64,000 nucleotides of DNA from Paenibacillus sp. FSL R7-0337 (GCF_037969875.1 NZ_CP150218.1:2480001-2544000); one strand, 5' to 3'; positions 8,142 through 17,789 are shown, counted from the first letter of the stretch. A program made the numbers and translations. The notes: generated by a model not told the origin, from the sequence alone.

Positions 8142-9449
8142 TTAATAGTAGCTGCTGTTCTCGACAAATTCGAATTCAAAATCAGCAATGCGCACGATTG
8201 TGCCTTCGACAGCGCCGCGTCTGCGCAGCTCGGCGTCCACACCCATGTGACGCAAAGTACGGGCCAGCCTAAGAATGGCATCATGTGTGCTTAGCTGCAT
8301 TCTCTTAATCATCCGCTCAATCCGCGGACTGTTGACTACAAATGCCTCGTTGTCACGGGTAATCGTGAATGAGTTATCCTCTTCTGCTTCCAGCTTATAC
8401 ACCTTGCGCTCTTTGCCAGCGACTTCTTCAACCACCGGAGCCACAGGAATACTGTCAAGAATATCTGTAGCACGGTAGAGCAGCTCCTGAACGCCCTGAC
8501 GTGTCAGGGAAGAGATCGGCATAATCTCAAGGTCCGGACGAAGCTCCGCGACACGCTCACGGAAGGAAGCCAGGTTCTCCTCGGATTCAGGCATATCCAT
8601 CTTGTTCGCCGCCACGATCTGTGGACGGTCAATCAGCGCCGCATTGTACTGCTTCAGCTCATCGTTGATCAGTACCCAGTCTTCAAAAGGATCACGGCCT
8701 TCCGAGCCGGACATATCCACGACATGGATGATGATACGCGTGCGTTCAACGTGGCGCAGGAATTCATGTCCCAGGCCCACCCCTTCACTCGCGCCTTCAA
8801 TCAGTCCAGGCAGATCCGCCATTACAAAGCTGCGGCCGTCTCCAACATCCACTACACCCAGATTCGGGGTAATGGTGGTAAAGTGGTACGCTCCGATCTT
8901 CGGCTGGGCAGCAGATACGACCGACAGCAGTGTAGATTTACCCACGCTTGGGAAGCCTACAAGGCCTACGTCGGCCATGACCTTCAGCTCCATGACGATG
9001 TAACGCTCCTGACCCTCTTCCCCATTCTCAGCCAGCTCCGGCGCGGTATTGTTCGCCGTCGCAAACCGGGTATTCCCCCGGCCGCCTCGGCCGCCGCGGG
9101 CCACTACAACCTGTTGTCCATGACGGGTTAAGTCGGCAAGGATCTCCTGGGTATCATCATCAATCAACACCGTTCCAGGTGGAATCCGCACGATCATATG
9201 CTCGGCGTTCGCCCCATGCTGACTCCTGTTGCGGCCCTTGATTCCCTTATCGGCCTTGAAGTGCCGCTGATAACGGAAATCCATCAGGGTACGCAGGCCT
9301 TCGTCTACACGGAAGATTACATCTCCCCCACGGCCTCCATCACCACCGGCTGGACCGCCATCCGGTACATACTTCTCACGGCGAAACGCTACGAGACCAT
9401 CCCCGCCGTCGCCGCCTTTTACATAAATCTTAGCCTTATCTACGAACAT
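8142..9449 (-). CDS. obg: Obg/CgtA ribosome-associated GTPase
   Basis: 435 aa essential GTPase involved in large-subunit assembly, ppGpp signalling and, in Bacillus, initiation of sporulation. The glycine-rich Obg fold occupies about residues 1-158 ([20 protein letters not shown]). The G domain follows with [11 protein letters not shown] (G1), TTITPNLG (G2), [10 protein letters not shown] (G3) and NKMDMP (G4), then a C-terminal OCT domain from about residue 350. GGAAGGTGA lies before the ATG. It follows spo0B by 15 bases, as in B. subtilis. Confidence 0.97.
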   Translation of the reverse strand: MFVDKAKIYVKGGDGGDGLVAFRREKYVPDGGPAGGDGGRGGDVIFRVDEGLRTLMDFRYQRHFKADKGIKGRNRSQHGANAEHMIVRIPPGTVLIDDDTQEILADLTRHGQQVVVARGGRGGRGNTRFATANNTAPELAENGEEGQERYIVMELKVMADVGLVGFPSVGKSTLLSVVSAAQPKIGAYHFTTITPNLGVVDVGDGRSFVMADLPGLIEGASEGVGLGHEFLRHVERTRIIIHVVDMSGSEGRDPFEDWVLINDELKQYNAALIDRPQIVAANKMDMPESEENLASFRERVAELRPDLEIMPISSLTRQGVQELLYRATDILDSIPVAPVVEEVAGKERKVYKLEAEEDNSFTITRDNEAFVVNSPRIERMIKRMQLSTHDAILRLARTLRHMGVDAELRRRGAVEGTIVRIADFEFEFVENSSYY

Positions 9450-9464
9450 AAATGTTCACCTTCC

Positions 9465-10205
9465 TTACATCTCCAGCGGTAACCGCAGTTCCATATAACC
9501 CTTAGCAGGCTGAACCTGCTCCGCCTTCATGATTTTTCCTTGTACTATATTATAAATTTGCCCCTGAAGCAGTTCGGGATTATCTTGCTCTCCCTCACCT
9601 TTGAAAGAGATCAGAATGTCCCTTCCCTCCTGTGAAAAGCTGAGCTCAAGCTTCCGCGTGTCTCCATGCTGTGTTATTCCGCTGTACTGGTACGCCCTGA
9701 CCGTCTGCATAATTACTGAAGTCAGCTCAACCCCTACCTCAGGACTCAGCTTGTCCTCCAGCTGGAGCCCTTCCTCCACCTGTATGTCCAGCTCCAGACT
9801 GCTTCTGAACGTACGGAAGGATTGCAGATAGAATACCAAGGAAGGCACTCCTAACTTGGCTATACGGCTGTCGAGCGCAATACGCTCCTTTATTCTTTCC
9901 ACACATTGTACGGATTTATCAGGCTTGCCCAGCTGGATATATCCGTAAAGCACCTGCAGATCATTCATCCAGTCATGACGATGATGATTCAGTGTCCGGT
10001 TTGCCGCCTGCTGCAGAGTGTTCTCCTGTATACGCAGTTCCTCTTCATATTGACGCCGGTTGTAAACAAAGCTGAATGCAAGCACTCCGGCTACCCAGAC
10101 TCCGAGCAGCAGGCATGTGAAAAGGGAGGTTTGCCAATACACGAGACCTAAAGGAAACACTGCGGATAACATGACTGCCCAGACCTTACTTTTCCAGGAT
10201 TTCAT
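9465..10205 (-). CDS. spo0B: Spo0B-type sporulation phosphotransferase, membrane-anchored
   Basis: 246 aa from ATG 10205, which has GGGGAG 6 bases upstream; a start 16 codons earlier lacks support. Spo0B passes phosphate from Spo0F to Spo0A. The phosphoacceptor is probably His77 in NHHRHDWMNDLQVLYGYIQL, the four-helix-bundle signature, and a degenerate ATPase-like C-terminal domain follows. Unlike B. subtilis Spo0B (192 aa, soluble), this one begins with two hydrophobic segments (about residues 8-25 and 27-47), like a membrane histidine kinase without sensor. Position between rpmA and obg supports the call. Confidence 0.8.
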   Translation of the reverse strand: MKSWKSKVWAVMLSAVFPLGLVYWQTSLFTCLLLGVWVAGVLAFSFVYNRRQYEEELRIQENTLQQAANRTLNHHRHDWMNDLQVLYGYIQLGKPDKSVQCVERIKERIALDSRIAKLGVPSLVFYLQSFRTFRSSLELDIQVEEGLQLEDKLSPEVGVELTSVIMQTVRAYQYSGITQHGDTRKLELSFSQEGRDILISFKGEGEQDNPELLQGQIYNIVQGKIMKAEQVQPAKGYMELRLPLEM

Positions 10206-10386
10206 TCTTTCTCCCCGTCCCTTGGTTCGCAAAATTGATTCCAATGTAAGCACTGCTTATCTTGCTTCATATTCACCATTTCCCAGTATAACACAGGCTT
10301 TCTCCGCAATCACCAGAATCCCCTACAAAGTGAGGCTTAAGCTTCGATGCTTACTCAGGTACTTTGCGTGGACCCTGAAACAATTT

Positions 10387-10422
10387 CAAAAAAAGCCCCC
10401 GGCACTGATGCCGGAGGCTTCT
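10387..10422 (-). terminator. Rho-independent terminator after rpmA
   Basis: On the minus strand AAGCCTCCGGC pairs with GCCGGGGGCTT across a 6-base loop, followed by seven T. It closes the rplU-prp-rpmA transcript. Confidence 0.9.
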
Positions 10423-10444
10423 CATCTTCATAGGTTCCGTAAGC

Positions 10445-10756
10445 TTACGCTTCCAGTGCCGCTGCTACCGGAGCGACATCCACCGGATACACGCTCACTT
10501 TTTTGCGGTCGCGTCCCCAACGTTCGAACTTCACTACGCCGTCCACAAGTGCGAACAGTGTGTCATCTTTACCGATGCCCACGTTCGTGCCCGGGTGGAT
10601 TTTGGTTCCGCGCTGACGAACCAAGATGTTGCCGCCGGTTACTGCTTGACCGTCAGCCCGTTTCACGCCAAGACGCTTAGAGTGGGAATCACGTCCGTTC
10701 TTTGTGGAACCAACACCTTTTTTCGATGCGAATAATTGAAGATCCAATTTCAACAT
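10445..10756 (-). CDS. rpmA: 50S ribosomal protein L27 with cleavable N-terminus
   Basis: 103 aa. The start is ATG 10756, with AAGGAGG 9 bases upstream; an ATG 7 codons earlier overlaps the prp stop and is not preferred. The N-terminus [14 protein letters not shown] is the Firmicute-type extension that the protease Prp removes between Phe9 and Ala10; without cleavage the extension would reach into the peptidyl-transferase centre. The body is classical L27 ([25 protein letters not shown]). prp is the adjacent upstream gene. Confidence 0.97.
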   Translation of the reverse strand: MLKLDLQLFASKKGVGSTKNGRDSHSKRLGVKRADGQAVTGGNILVRQRGTKIHPGTNVGIGKDDTLFALVDGVVKFERWGRDRKKVSVYPVDVAPVAAALEA

Positions 10757-10773
10757 GTTGTCAACCTCCTTCT

Positions 10774-11109
10774 TCAAATGATGACTTCCTGTATCTGAAT
10801 ATATTTCCTGTAGGATTTAGCAATATCCTTGAGCATCAGCACCATGGATTCCAGCAAGAGCTGTACCTTGGCGGAAACTTCGGGATCATTCACGGGAACT
10901 AGAGTTCCGCTTAAGAATCCATCCTTCATCGAAGTATCCAGAACCACTCCGGTCAGGCTCTCAATCGCATTCACAGTTCCAACGGTAACCGTCGAAACAC
11001 CCGCGCAGACGATATCCCTGCCATTCCTTGCGTATTCCGCATGCCCCTTGACGGCAAAACCGACAATGACACCCTGAGCAGAAGCCCGTGTAATCCGCAC
11101 GTTAATCAT
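10774..11109 (-). CDS. prp: Ribosomal-processing cysteine protease Prp
   Basis: 111 aa (B. subtilis YsxB). Prp cleaves the N-terminal extension of ribosomal protein L27. The catalytic pair is visible as His23 in VKGHAEYA and Cys35 in DIVCAGVS, the family spacing. The gene sits between rplU and rpmA, as is usual in Firmicutes, so enzyme and substrate are co-transcribed. Confidence 0.93.
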   Translation of the reverse strand: MINVRITRASAQGVIVGFAVKGHAEYARNGRDIVCAGVSTVTVGTVNAIESLTGVVLDTSMKDGFLSGTLVPVNDPEVSAKVQLLLESMVLMLKDIAKSYRKYIQIQEVII

Positions 11110-11121
11110 TAACGCACCTTC

Positions 11122-11433
11122 TTACGCTTGAATCTTCTCGATAGTTACTTTGGTGTACGGTTGACGATGGCCTTGTTTCTTGTGGTAGTTCTTCTTAGGT
11201 TTGTATTTGTAAACTACAACCTTATGTCCCTTACCATGCTTCTCGACTTTGGCTGTTACAGACGCGCCGCTTACCAGCGGAGTTCCTGCAGTCAAACCAC
11301 CTTCGTTAGAAACAGCCAAGACACGGTCAAACGTTACGCTTGCGCCGTCTTCAGCTTCCAGCTTCTCAATGAACAAAACATCGCCCTCTTGGACTTTGTA
11401 TTGTTTACCGCCAGTTTCGATAATTGCATACAT
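11122..11433 (-). CDS. rplU: 50S ribosomal protein L21
   Basis: 103 aa; binds 23S rRNA in the large subunit. It starts [18 protein letters not shown] and ends with the basic [19 protein letters not shown] segment that marks L21. AGGAGGTG precedes the ATG. First gene of rplU-prp-rpmA behind a promoter and a leader of about 125 bases. Confidence 0.97.
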   Translation of the reverse strand: MYAIIETGGKQYKVQEGDVLFIEKLEAEDGASVTFDRVLAVSNEGGLTAGTPLVSGASVTAKVEKHGKGHKVVVYKYKPKKNYHKKQGHRQPYTKVTIEKIQA

Positions 11434-11594
11434 TGTACTTGCACCTCCTCATGTCTCAGACTCGCCTAGTCAAGGTGGCAATCCCCGGAGGAATTACGCT
11501 TCATCTACCCGATCGGAGCGGTTACAGCATGTGCAGGAATGGAACAACCAAACACATACTTGAAGATATTATCATACATATCAGCCCAAGTCAA
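11434..11594 (-). promoter_or_regulatory. rplU promoter and leader (possible L21 leader RNA)
   Basis: On the minus strand TTGACT (11589-11594), 17 bases and TAATAT (11566-11571) form a good sigma-A promoter. The transcript would have a leader of about 120 bases. Firmicute rplU genes often carry a structured L21 leader here, bound by L21 itself. I see short complementary stretches near the ribosome site but cannot confirm the Rfam fold by eye. Confidence 0.55.
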
Positions 11595-11638
11595 TATCCC
11601 CTCACAAAAATAGAGCTTTGGCTCCGATCTTCACTTCC

Positions 11639-12880
11639 CTACTCCAGCCAAGTCCCAACCTTGCCTGTACCGCCGCAGCACTGGCAGATTACCGGGGCAA
11701 ATCCGGCGGAATCATGTCTGGCCTTCTTACGGGTCATCTCCAGCAGACCGAGATGGGTCCAGCCGAGAATATGCGTCTTGGTCCGGTCCCGGCTGATAAT
11801 GCTCTCCAGCTTGTCCGTCACCTGCCTGCGGTGCTCTTCCCGCTCCATATCAATGAAATCAACAATGATAATACCGCCCGTATCCCGGAGCCGGACAAGC
11901 CGCCCGATCTCCTCCGCAGCCAGCAAGTTAGTCCGTGTTACAGTATCTTCAAGGTTGGTCCCGCCAGTGTACTGTGCTGTGTTAACGTCAATCACAGTCA
12001 AGGCTTCTGTCTCGTCCCAGATCAGCGTAGCGCCGCCTTCGAGGATGATTTTACGGCTGAAGCTCTTGTGCAACTGATCCGTCACCCCGTAAGCAGAGAA
12101 AATGGGCTCCTGTCCCCTGTAGAATCCCACAGGCTTGTACCCTTCAGGAGCCATATCCGTCAGGAAAGCTTCCGCTTCCTTAACCGCCTTAGCCGAATCA
12201 ATCAACAGCTCATCACGCTGCGGATTGAAGGCATCCCGGATGAACCGCTGGACGATGCTCAGATCACAGTGCAGCAGAGCCGGTGCCTCCACTTCCTTGG
12301 AACGCCGGGTAATCACTTCCCACTGCGCCCGCAGAAAAGCCAGATCTCCCTCCACGGCCTCCACCGGCTCATCCTCGGAGACGGTGCGCATAATGAGTCC
12401 TTCCTCACCCTGGCGCAGCCGCTCGCCTATGCCTTTAAGCCGGCTGCGCTCGGATTCCCGGCATATTTTCTTAGAGACCCCGACATATTCGGCAAAGGGC
12501 ATGTACACCATCCAGCGTCCGGGCAGCGTATAATGCGTGGTTACCCGCGCGCCCTTGCCGCCCCGCGGTTCTTTTCTCACCTGAACAACAATCTCCTGAC
12601 CGGGCTGCAGCAGCGTCTCAATCGAAGGCTTGACGGCCGGCTGCTTGTCCAGATGGGGATGCAATACATCGTCTACATATAGGAACGCATTCTTTTTCTG
12701 TCCGATATCTACAAAGGCCGCCTGCATACCAGGCAGCACATTCATTACCCGGCCTTTATAATAACTCCCGACCAGACCCTGCTGCTGATCGCGTTCAGCC
12801 GCATATTCCACCAGCCTCCCGTTCTCCAGAAGTGCCATTCGGGTAATATGCTGTGTACAGTGAACGATCATTTGTTTCAT
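11639..12880 (-). CDS. rng: Ribonuclease E/G family protein
   Basis: 413 aa from ATG 12880 (AGAGGTGAAG upstream). It is a single-strand-specific endoribonuclease for rRNA and mRNA processing. An S1 domain is at about residues 30-120 (GLVGSYYKGRVMNVLPGMQAAFVDIG). The catalytic DNase-I-like region carries the two metal aspartates in TVIDVNTAQYTGG and IIIVDFIDM. The C-terminus holds the zinc-link cysteines as CQCCGGTGKV. Length fits RNase G rather than full RNase E. It lies in the rplU-spoIVFB gap, as in many Paenibacillaceae. Confidence 0.9.
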   Translation of the reverse strand: MKQMIVHCTQHITRMALLENGRLVEYAAERDQQQGLVGSYYKGRVMNVLPGMQAAFVDIGQKKNAFLYVDDVLHPHLDKQPAVKPSIETLLQPGQEIVVQVRKEPRGGKGARVTTHYTLPGRWMVYMPFAEYVGVSKKICRESERSRLKGIGERLRQGEEGLIMRTVSEDEPVEAVEGDLAFLRAQWEVITRRSKEVEAPALLHCDLSIVQRFIRDAFNPQRDELLIDSAKAVKEAEAFLTDMAPEGYKPVGFYRGQEPIFSAYGVTDQLHKSFSRKIILEGGATLIWDETEALTVIDVNTAQYTGGTNLEDTVTRTNLLAAEEIGRLVRLRDTGGIIIVDFIDMEREEHRRQVTDKLESIISRDRTKTHILGWTHLGLLEMTRKKARHDSAGFAPVICQCCGGTGKVGTWLE

Positions 12881-12913
12881 GGCTTCACCTCTGGTTTGAA
12901 TCAATCTCGCTTG

Positions 12914-13780
12914 TTACTTTCCGAAATACGAAGCAATCAGTCGCTGCTCCGGCACAACGGCTACGATATCCCTATCGTTGTTCATCACATAGATATAATG
13001 ATAATGGTTACGTTTAAATAGACGCAATATCTCATCCAAAGGTTTCGCGAGCGAGGCAACTATTGGGCGGGCAATGTTCTCCGCCACTAGATACCGCTCA
13101 TAAATCCGCTCACGGTTCATCAAAAACCCGACAAACCGATACGGCAAATTGCGCTGGTCCGTCCAATTAGAATAGAGCAGAAACGCTCCGATCATGAGGA
13201 GGTTAAGCCGGAGACCATCCCCGTTCCCAAGCGGAAGCAGAGCGAAACCTATCACAAGCAGGCTGGCCGCAATGCTGACTCTGCCGGTCCACAGCAGCGT
13301 GTAATAATACGGAAGCAGCAGACTCAGGGCTGCCTGAAGGATTTTGCCGCCGTCCAGCGGAAGCACCGGGAGCAGATTGAACAGAGCGATCATTGCATTG
13401 GCTCCGATAAAATAATCCAGATAGGCGATATTTCCATACTCCACCTGCTTAAACGCCAGCGCCATCAGAATCATAATTCCGTTCTGCAGCGGACCGGCCA
13501 GGGCAATCCCGATCTCACGGACAGCCGTAAGCCGCCCATGATCCTCTATAACCGCAACGCCGCCGAAGGGCAGCAGCTCCACCGATCTGACGGTAATGCC
13601 GGCCAATAGCGCCGCACATACATGTCCAAGCTCATGAATGAATACGATCAGGAACAAGGTGAGCAGCTCCAGAAACTGTCCGGTAAGCACGGATACCATG
13701 AGAATCAGCACGAAGAGCGGATGCAGTGACAATTCAATGCCGCAGACCCTAATCAAACGATACCACTTCGGCCGGATCAA
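12914..13780 (-). CDS. spoIVFB: SpoIVFB site-2 intramembrane metalloprotease
   Basis: 288 aa from TTG 13780, overlapping spoIVFA by 32 bases; the true start may be another codon shortly downstream because no clear ribosome site is seen. SpoIVFB cleaves pro-sigma-K in the mother cell during sporulation. The zinc motif is HELGH in FIHELGHVCAALLAG, and the third ligand region is NLLPVLPLDGGKIL. Several membrane segments fill residues 15-210, and a CBS-like C-terminal domain (KPLDEILRLFKRNHYHYIYV) follows. Its inhibitor gene spoIVFA is directly upstream. Confidence 0.92.
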   Translation of the reverse strand: MIRPKWYRLIRVCGIELSLHPLFVLILMVSVLTGQFLELLTLFLIVFIHELGHVCAALLAGITVRSVELLPFGGVAVIEDHGRLTAVREIGIALAGPLQNGIMILMALAFKQVEYGNIAYLDYFIGANAMIALFNLLPVLPLDGGKILQAALSLLLPYYYTLLWTGRVSIAASLLVIGFALLPLGNGDGLRLNLLMIGAFLLYSNWTDQRNLPYRFVGFLMNRERIYERYLVAENIARPIVASLAKPLDEILRLFKRNHYHYIYVMNNDRDIVAVVPEQRLIASYFGK

Positions 13781-14615
13781 TATAAGTCTTGTCTTTCATA
13801 ACTGCAAAAAATAGCAACGGGACCCGGGCATCCTCCATCCCCTGAATCCAGCCTATTTCGTCTCCGCTCTGTACCCAGTCATCCACCGCGAGCCGTGTCC
13901 CGCTCAAATGACCGTATTCTGCCGTGATCTCCCCGGTGTGGCGGACCGTAATACGGATGCCTCCCCGGGCTTCCTTCGAAACGGCCAGGATACGGCCCGT
14001 ATCTACACTTTTCACCGTGATGCTGGCACTTGAATCGTCTGCCGGTATAATTTCAATGCCATTAAGCGTAGTAGCAAAGGGACGTACAATGCTTCCTGTA
14101 AGCGGAGCGCTAAGCTCATGAGCGGCTGTCACCTTCTCCGCCGGTACCTGTTCATCTCCGAAAATGGGAATGAAGGACGGGGCTCCATTGAAATGTTCCT
14201 CGTACCAAACCTGTGCCGCTGCAAAATCCATATCATTGCTGAGGATGTCTGTAATAAAGTACTGCGCCTTCACTGCCCACGGCTTCTGTACGGCAAAAAT
14301 GCCCCATACAGCGCCGAAGACCAACAGACTGGCCACCGTCCGCCGCAGCAGACCAGCACGGAATCCCTGCCCCGGTCCCCTGCCATCTCCATCTTCCCAG
14401 TGATTACGCTGCTGTTTCCACATCGTCTCAGGGTCAGGCTCAGAGGAAGAGTCAAATTCATTCCTGTCCCCAGCCCCCCATTCTCTGAATGAGGGAGGAC
14501 TGCCTGGCAGACGGAACCGCTCTGATGCTGGTGCTGCCCCGGCTGCCGGCTTCTCCTCCAGCAGATTTTGTATACGTTTCTTGCGGCGGTTTTTGGACTC
14601 TCTCGGGTATTTCAT
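13749..14615 (-). CDS. spoIVFA: SpoIVFA, regulator of the SpoIVFB protease
   Basis: 288 aa with GGAGGGATC before the ATG. The N-terminal 100 residues are basic, then proline- and charge-rich. One membrane segment lies near 95-112 (RTVASLLVFGAVWGIFAV). A LytM/M23-like domain follows (SAPLTGSIVRPFATTLNGI, TAEYGHLSGTRLAVDDWVQSGDEIG) in which the zinc ligands are not all present, so it is probably a non-catalytic fold. SpoIVFA anchors and inhibits SpoIVFB until SpoIVB cleaves it. The overlap with spoIVFB implies coupling. Confidence 0.85.
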   Translation of the reverse strand: MKYPRESKNRRKKRIQNLLEEKPAAGAAPASERFRLPGSPPSFREWGAGDRNEFDSSSEPDPETMWKQQRNHWEDGDGRGPGQGFRAGLLRRTVASLLVFGAVWGIFAVQKPWAVKAQYFITDILSNDMDFAAAQVWYEEHFNGAPSFIPIFGDEQVPAEKVTAAHELSAPLTGSIVRPFATTLNGIEIIPADDSSASITVKSVDTGRILAVSKEARGGIRITVRHTGEITAEYGHLSGTRLAVDDWVQSGDEIGWIQGMEDARVPLLFFAVMKDKTYIDPAEVVSFD

Positions 14616-14703
14616 ATTGATCCCTCCGGCGGGCTTGTTTTACTTCCATTTTATGAGTGGCGGAAGCCGCTTTAGAACAAGCCCTGTCCAAGTTACGGCA
14701 CAA

Positions 14704-14742
14704 CAAAAATAAGCCCGCCGGTGATTTCTCAGCAGCGGGCTC
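14704..14742 (-). terminator. Terminator between minD and spoIVFA
   Basis: On the minus strand AGCCCGC pairs with GCGGGCT across a 16-base loop, followed by TATTTTTG. It lies about 40 bases after the minD stop and would separate the min transcript from the sporulation genes. Confidence 0.75.
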
Positions 14743-14781
14743 TTAACAGAAGATTGTCATGTATAAGTGCGTGGCCGGGAT

Positions 14782-15576
14782 TCAGCCCATTCCAAAAAAT
14801 TTCTTAAACTTCTTGAAGGCGCCCGTCTTCTGATCAAGCTGCATCAGCGGCACCGCATCGCCAAGAATACGCCGGGCAATATTACGGTAGGCTATCGCAG
14901 CTAAGGAGTCCGGGTTCATCACGGTGGGCTCGCCGTTGTTCGCCGCCCGGATGACCTGTTCATCATCGGGTACAATCCCGATCAGATCGATATTAAGCAC
15001 CTGCAGAATGTCTTCAATATCAAGCATGTCCCCTGACTTGATCAAGGTCTGACGAATCCGGTTGACCACCAGCTTCGGAGATTCCACCGATGACTGCTCC
15101 AAAAGACCGATAATCCGGTCCGCATCCCGCACCGCAGCATGCTCCGGAGTGGTGACGACAATTGCTTTGTCGGCACCGGCAATCGCATTGCGGAAGCCGT
15201 GCTCAATGCCGGCCGGACAATCGATCAGAATATATTCGTACTCTTTCTTAAGCTCCAGAATGATATCCTTCACCTGCTCCGGTGTAACTGCAGTCTTGTC
15301 CTTGGTCTGGGCAGCGGGCAGCATGTACAGCTCATTGAAGCGCTTGTCCTTGACCAGCGCCTGATTCAGCCGGCAGCGGCCCTCTGCCACATCGACCAGA
15401 TCATAGATAATCCGGTTCTCCAGCCCCATGACAACATCCAGATTCCGCAGTCCAATGTCCGTGTCCACCAGACATACTTTTTTGCCCTGCAGGGCAAGTG
15501 CGGTCCCAATGTTGGCTGTTGTAGTTGTCTTGCCAACTCCGCCTTTACCCGAGGTTACGACAATCGCTTCTCCCAT
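14782..15576 (-). CDS. minD: Septum site-determining ATPase MinD
   Basis: 264 aa. It is a ParA/MinD ATPase that recruits MinC to the membrane to block division near the poles. The deviant Walker A motif GKGGVGKTTT is at residues 10-19, Walker B-like residues in ILIDCPAGIEHGF, and a C-terminal amphipathic membrane-targeting helix (GAFKKFKKFFGMG). It is 5 bases after minC. Confidence 0.97.
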   Translation of the reverse strand: MGEAIVVTSGKGGVGKTTTTANIGTALALQGKKVCLVDTDIGLRNLDVVMGLENRIIYDLVDVAEGRCRLNQALVKDKRFNELYMLPAAQTKDKTAVTPEQVKDIILELKKEYEYILIDCPAGIEHGFRNAIAGADKAIVVTTPEHAAVRDADRIIGLLEQSSVESPKLVVNRIRQTLIKSGDMLDIEDILQVLNIDLIGIVPDDEQVIRAANNGEPTVMNPDSLAAIAYRNIARRILGDAVPLMQLDQKTGAFKKFKKFFGMG

Positions 15577-15581
15577 GGAGG

Positions 15582-16241
15582 CTACACCCCTTTAAACACA
15601 TTTAAATCCTGACGTAACTTCACTATATTATGAATTTTGTCGATTTGCATAGCACCGCCTGATAAATAGGCAAATTCCATACTGCTCTCCCGGGTTCCCC
15701 ATTCATCCGGCGGTCTGCTAATAATCTCAGCAATCCGGAGCTGGGTAGGCGCTAGGAGAGAAGCGGCAATAATGGCCTCCTGGTTACCGTTGATTCCGGC
15801 GTGTGCCATTCCTTTGAGTGCTCCAAGAATATAGATATCTCCTGAACAGGTAATCGTGCCTCCCGGATTCACATCGCCAAGGAACAGCAGATTGCCCTCA
15901 TGATGCAGCACCTGGCCCGAGCGGAGCATTCCGCTCATCATGAACAAGGCTTCCGTATCCTTCTCTTCAGGATCTTCAATAGCTTCAACCGAACGGATTA
16001 ACAGATTTCCCTGACTCTTGAGGATCTCCAGTACCGCTTCTTTATCTTCTTCAGTAACAGCACGGTTGCCCAGCTTAATATCCACATGCACAATCGGTCC
16101 GGTCAGAATATTTTGATGGCTGTGCTCCAGCTTGTAGCGAAGCTCGCTTAAGAGATCTTCAAAGGGACATTTGTCGTCTAGCAGGAATACCAGGCCATCC
16201 TTGATGCCCTTAATCCTTACGTGCTTGGATTTAACTGTCAT
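15582..16241 (-). CDS. minC: Septum site-determining protein MinC
   Basis: 219 aa inhibitor of FtsZ assembly. The N-terminal FtsZ-interacting domain covers about residues 1-100. The C-terminal beta-helix domain (HHEGNLLFLGDVNPGG, GDIYILGALKGMAHAG) binds MinD. Start MTVKSKHVRIKG. Co-transcribed with minD. Confidence 0.94.
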   Translation of the reverse strand: MTVKSKHVRIKGIKDGLVFLLDDKCPFEDLLSELRYKLEHSHQNILTGPIVHVDIKLGNRAVTEEDKEAVLEILKSQGNLLIRSVEAIEDPEEKDTEALFMMSGMLRSGQVLHHEGNLLFLGDVNPGGTITCSGDIYILGALKGMAHAGINGNQEAIIAASLLAPTQLRIAEIISRPPDEWGTRESSMEFAYLSGGAMQIDKIHNIVKLRQDLNVFKGV

Positions 16242-16322
16242 ATGCCTGTCCCCCTATCCTCATTCATTCGTGCCGGGCCGGGCAAACTCCTTCTTTGGGC
16301 GATAAGAAAATACCGCTGCCAC

Positions 16323-16853
16323 TTAAGCAGCTTCCTCATCAAGCGTCTCTTTCTTCAGCAGCTCCAGCTGTCGCCGGAGCGGAATGTAGACAAGCAGGCC
16401 TGCAGCAAAATGAATGAGCATGGTAGGCAGCATATAATGCAAGAGCGCCCAATTATATGGCTCCTGGCTTAGATTAAACACATTATAAATGGCAAAAAGA
16501 ATACTGTCCTCCAGCAGACTGCCCAGCAGCACCACTGTCATCATGAGCGGCAGCGGAGCGCGGGGAATCTGGAATATCAGCCCGATCAGGTACGCAGATA
16601 AACCCATAGCGAAGGAATGAGCACCCAGTATGCGGCCATAGAAGACCACATCATGCAGCATACCGAACGACAAGCCCAGAATAAGTGCAGTATGCCGGTG
16701 ATGGTATACCGTTACAAACAGAATGACGATGAAGACGAGATTAGGAATAATCCGCATCTGCCAGCCGTCAGGAATCAGCCAGGGAAGCACTGTGCCTTCC
16801 AGAATAAATAAAATGAATAACAAAAGTACCAGGACAGGTCTGCGCATCCTCAC
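16323..16853 (-). CDS. mreD: Rod shape-determining protein MreD
   Basis: 176 aa, five to six predicted membrane segments (residues 5-25, 32-50, 55-75, 80-95, 100-125 and 135-155). The family RILGAHSFAMGLSAYLIGL region is present. It is part of the elongasome with MreB and MreC. The start overlaps the mreC stop by one base. Confidence 0.92.
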   Translation of the reverse strand: MRMRRPVLVLLLFILFILEGTVLPWLIPDGWQMRIIPNLVFIVILFVTVYHHRHTALILGLSFGMLHDVVFYGRILGAHSFAMGLSAYLIGLIFQIPRAPLPLMMTVVLLGSLLEDSILFAIYNVFNLSQEPYNWALLHYMLPTMLIHFAAGLLVYIPLRRQLELLKKETLDEEAA

Positions 16854-17722
16854 TATTCTACACGCTCCTCCGTATAGACAACGAAGAGTTCCTTCCAGTC
16901 CTGGAATCCTGCCGCCGGCTTGATAATCGCTGTAGAGGTGAACCCGTATTGTCCTACCTTGACTTCTTCCACCTTGCCGATTGTCATTCCACGGGGATAC
17001 ATCCCCCCGCCGCCAGACGAAATAATCATATCACCCTCGGCAATCGGATCGCCTACGGGGATTTTGTTCATCAGCAGCATTCCGGTCTGCTGGTCGTAGC
17101 TCTCAATCATCCCAAAGGTCTTGCCTTCCTTGTTAACAGCGGTTGCCGATATAGGAGGCTGTGAGTTGGGGTCTTTGCTATCCATCATTGTCATCAGCTT
17201 CACAGTAGAGGTAAATTTACTTACATTACTTATGACTCCTACAAGGCCCTCGACAGAAGTTACAGACATATTCAGCCGGATGCCATCCTTCTCCCCAAGA
17301 TCAATGACAAGGGTATTATTGCCTGATTCTGTCGTTACACTGACAACATTGGCGATTAGATATTCATATTTATACATGTTTTTTTGGGCTTCCGTAAATT
17401 TAAGATCCTTTTTGTAGCCCTCATTCTCAGCTTTAATAAAATTTAACTGCGCCTTATCCCGGGCGTACTGTGCAGCGAGAATCTTAAGCTGCTTGTTCTC
17501 TTCGGCCAGCTCATTCAGAGTGCCGATATCTTGGAAGAAGCCCGCTACGTATCCAGCGGGCTTGTAGAACAATTTCTGCACGAATCCGGTCGTATCTCTG
17601 AGGAAGTTCTCCGGCCAGGACAGGGTCTTTCTCTGCCCCAGGCTGAAGCCCATCAGAACGATAAACGTAACCAGCGTAATCAGCAATATAAACAGTCGTT
17701 TATTGTTAAACAGCTTGAACAA
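16853..17722 (-). CDS. mreC: Rod shape-determining protein MreC
   Basis: 289 aa from TTG 17722, well placed 7 bases after GAGGGTG. One N-terminal membrane segment (residues 10-28) and a coiled coil (about 65-105, LNELAEENKQLKILAAQYARD) precede two beta-barrel modules (VEGLVGVISNVSKFTSTVKL). It links cytoplasmic MreB to the periplasm-side wall synthesis machinery. Confidence 0.95.
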   Translation of the reverse strand: MFKLFNNKRLFILLITLVTFIVLMGFSLGQRKTLSWPENFLRDTTGFVQKLFYKPAGYVAGFFQDIGTLNELAEENKQLKILAAQYARDKAQLNFIKAENEGYKKDLKFTEAQKNMYKYEYLIANVVSVTTESGNNTLVIDLGEKDGIRLNMSVTSVEGLVGVISNVSKFTSTVKLMTMMDSKDPNSQPPISATAVNKEGKTFGMIESYDQQTGMLLMNKIPVGDPIAEGDMIISSGGGGMYPRGMTIGKVEEVKVGQYGFTSTAIIKPAAGFQDWKELFVVYTEERVE

Positions 17723-17789
17723 TCTCGAGCACCCTCTAATAACCGTATTTCTCCAACCTCAGGGATTGACGTTCACAGTCCGCATGTTC

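Noticed and set aside
14458-14706. 82-codon minus-strand frame before spoIVFA
   Set aside because: It overlaps spoIVFA in another frame and the ribosome site belongs to spoIVFA.
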